Shown here piece after piece: positions 6,590-7,986 of a stretch of 7,986 nucleotides of DNA (within the stretch, counting starts at the first letter, position 1; every line of letters starts with the position of its first letter). The position numbers were made by a program, and so were the translations under genes. Below the pieces are notes generated by a model. It did no database searches, was not told the DNA's origin, and saw nothing but the letters and a program-made list of their open reading frames with translations. This DNA comes from Phenylobacterium sp. (GTDB taxonomy: Bacteria > Pseudomonadota > Alphaproteobacteria > Caulobacterales > Caulobacteraceae): assembly GCA_028698405.1 (NCBI GenBank), contig JAQVDF010000064.1, forward strand, positions 1 through 7,986, given 5' to 3'.

Positions 6590-7727
6590 CGCCCTGGCGC
6601 GGCTCTCGCGGCGCGAAGCTGCGCGCATCGGCGGCGGGCGCCTCGGCCGCCCGCAGCTCGAGGCGGCCGAGCGGCAGCGCCTCGGGGTGCTGCTCCTTCA
6701 GGAAGGCGACCAGCTTCTCGCGGACCTCGCAGCGCAGGTCGAACGCCTGGCCCGAATTGCGGGCGCTGACCAGGCAGCGCAGCTCCATCGTCCGCTCGCG
6801 CAGGTCGGTGACCTGCAGCACGACCACCCGCCCGTCCCACAGGGGCGAGGCCCGGGCGATCTCCTCCAGCCGCGCGCGGATGGCCGCCACCGGCGCAGCG
6901 TAGTCGACATGGAGCAGCACCACGCCCAGCAGCTCCGAACTCTCGCGGGTCCAGTTCTGAAAGGGGTTCTGCAGGAAGTAGCTGAGCGGCAGCACCAGCC
7001 GGCGCTGGTCCCAGACGCGGATCACCACATAGGTGGCGGTGATCTCCTCGACGTTGCCCCACTCGCCCTCGACGACCACGGCGTCGTCGATGCGGATCGG
7101 TTGGGTCATGGCGATCTGGATGCCGGCGATCAGGTTGGACAGCAGCGGCTGCAGGGCCAGGCCCACGATGATCGAGGCCGCCCCGCCCGCGGCCAGCAGG
7201 CTGACGCCCCACTGCCGCACGCCGCTGACCGTCATCAGGGCGAGGCTCGCGGTGACGATGAAGATCAGGATGATGAGCGCCCGCCTCAGAATGCGCACCT
7301 GGGTCAGGTGCTTGCGGGCCAGCAGGTTGTCGTCGACATCCACCTTGAAGCGCCGCATGTAGAGGGCGGTGGCGATGTCGAGCGCGATGTAGGCGGTCCA
7401 GCCCAGCAGCACGATGAAGGCGATCAGCAGCAGGTGGCGCAGACCGCCCGCCAGCTCCGGCGGCAGCGGGGCGATCGCCGAGGAGGCCGCCAGCGCCGCG
7501 ATCAGCAACGCCAGGCGGCCGGGCCGCCGGGTGCGGATCACCATCGGTCGCCAGAACTCGTCGGCGCGGCGCATGGCCCGCCGCACCAGCCGCACGATGA
7601 TCTCGTGGGTGACGAGGGCGGCGGCGAGCGCCAGCGCCATCAGCAACAGGCTGAAGACCCAGGTTGGCCAGCCGAGCAGCCGCTCCGCCTGGCCGATCAG
7701 GCCGGCGATCGTCGGGGTGGGGTCCAC
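6573..7727 (-). CDS. MscS-family mechanosensitive ion channel
   Basis: 384 aa. About five membrane segments (near 22-40, 70-88, 97-120, 148-166 and 174-208); the last is the pore-lining helix, rich in Gly and Ala (SLLAAGGAASIIVGLALQ, then LLSNLIAGI). It leads directly into the MscS beta domain TQPIRIDDAVVVEGEWGNVE (208-227), then VWDQRRLVLPLSYF at 238-251 and NPFQNWTRESSELLG, and a cytoplasmic alpha/beta C-terminal domain to about 360. The WDQRR...PLSYF form, in place of the PN loop of E. coli MscS, is the common version in longer MscS homologues. The role is pressure release in the inner membrane during hypo-osmotic shock. The start is GTG at 7727: an in-frame TAG lies nine codons upstream and no ATG occurs before residue 30. 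The last residues (about 362-384) are Ala/Arg rich and probably disordered. The 3' end overlaps the convergent acylase gene by 17 bases. Confidence 0.93.
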   Translation of the reverse strand: MDPTPTIAGLIGQAERLLGWPTWVFSLLLMALALAAALVTHEIIVRLVRRAMRRADEFWRPMVIRTRRPGRLALLIAALAASSAIAPLPPELAGGLRHLLLIAFIVLLGWTAYIALDIATALYMRRFKVDVDDNLLARKHLTQVRILRRALIILIFIVTASLALMTVSGVRQWGVSLLAAGGAASIIVGLALQPLLSNLIAGIQIAMTQPIRIDDAVVVEGEWGNVEEITATYVVIRVWDQRRLVLPLSYFLQNPFQNWTRESSELLGVVLLHVDYAAPVAAIRARLEEIARASPLWDGRVVVLQVTDLRERTMELRCLVSARNSGQAFDLRCEVREKLVAFLKEQHPEALPLGRLELRAAEAPAADARSFAPREPRQGVRGRA

Positions 7728-7739
7728 GAGGCGGGTTCT

Positions 7740-7745
7740 CTCCTT
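7740..7745 (-). promoter_or_regulatory. Ribosome binding site of the MscS gene
   Basis: The minus strand reads AAGGAG, 12 bases before the GTG at 7727. The spacing is a little long, but this is the strongest Shine-Dalgarno in the window and supports the GTG start. Confidence 0.55.
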
Positions 7746-7783
7746 GCGGCCCTAAGGCCCGGAGCCCGCGCCCGGTTCCCCCT

Positions 7784-7986
7784 TCAGTCGCCGTACGGCG
7801 CCTGCCGAATGACCGGAGGGACCCAGTCCGGGTCCAGCGCCTTGGCCGGCGTGGAGCCGGTGACCATCCCCATGAAGCTGTTGAGCCGGGTGTCGTAGCC
7901 CAGCAGTTCGCGCACCCTGGGGGAGTAGCCGCGCACCGTCTCCTTCGGGATCGCCAGGAAGAAGTTCTCCTGCGTGCGGGCCCAGG
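7784..7986 (-). CDS. C-terminal 66 residues of an unrecognised protein (5' end outside window)
   Basis: The minus-strand frame is open from the right edge to a TGA at 7784-7786, giving 66 residues. The start of the visible part reads WARTQENFFLAIPKETV, followed by a conserved-looking middle (LLGYDTRLNSFMGMVTGS at 27-44) and a Pro-rich end DPDWVPPVIRQAPYGD. Codon use in this frame has the high G/C third position of the other genes, and there are no competing stops, so it is most likely coding. I do not recognise the family. No membrane segment or known catalytic motif is visible in this part. It lies 56 bases upstream of the MscS start on the same strand, so the two could be co-transcribed. 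Confidence 0.7.
   Translation of the reverse strand, partial: WARTQENFFLAIPKETVRGYSPRVRELLGYDTRLNSFMGMVTGSTPAKALDPDWVPPVIRQAPYGD

Noticed and set aside
6634..6654. A 7-bp perfect stem (GCGGGCG/CGCCCGC, 7-base loop) 45 bases after the acylase stop, considered as its terminator
   Set aside because: It lies inside the MscS coding region, has no T run, and stems of this length are frequent by chance in such GC-rich DNA.
5743..7212. A 489-codon minus-strand frame and other long frames opposite the acylase gene (for example 4244-5368 and 5528-6628)
   Set aside because: All are compositional shadows of the acylase or MscS genes, without recognisable domains or ribosome binding sites.

Overview
The window looks like ordinary chromosomal DNA from a high-GC alphaproteobacterium. 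Codon third positions are overwhelmingly G or C, genes are tightly packed, Shine-Dalgarno sites are often weak, and the protein families suggest Caulobacterales (Caulobacter or Phenylobacterium type). That placement is an inference from style and gene content; there is no rRNA or marker gene to fix it. I see no mobile element, phage gene, tRNA, rRNA, CRISPR array or long repeat.

Layout from left to right. (1) The 3' part of a plus-strand gene for a protein acetyltransferase of the Pat/YfiQ type (ATP-grasp domain then GNAT domain), cut by the left edge. (2) Convergent with it, a minus-strand block read from 4127 down to 986: a small exported protein with a degenerate nuclease-like (SNase-like) fold, an EamA-type drug/metabolite transporter, a class I/II PLP aminotransferase, and a Tat-exported DUF882/M15-type peptidoglycan peptidase homologue. 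Gaps are 53, 9 and 47 bases, so the four could form one transcription unit; the 9-base transporter/aminotransferase junction is the best supported link. (3) A 128-base divergent intergenic region. (4) A plus-strand penicillin-acylase-family Ntn hydrolase whose catalytic residues fall at exactly the spacing of the E. coli penicillin G acylase beta chain. (5) A minus-strand MscS-type mechanosensitive channel whose 3' end overlaps the acylase gene by 17 bases. (6) The last 66 codons of an unrecognised minus-strand gene running off the right edge.

Functional links are modest. The transporter and aminotransferase may act on related amino-acid metabolites. The DUF882 protein, the SNase-like protein and the acylase are all predicted to be exported, and the MscS channel lies in the inner membrane, so much of the window concerns the cell envelope. 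I found no convincing new multi-gene system. The points most worth checking are the acylase active site and its possibly leaderless start, the SNase-like protein that has lost catalytic positions, and two hairpins placed tightly on gene boundaries (one holds a stop codon in its loop, the other abuts a start codon that lacks a Shine-Dalgarno). Every stretch without a gene is shorter than 130 bases.
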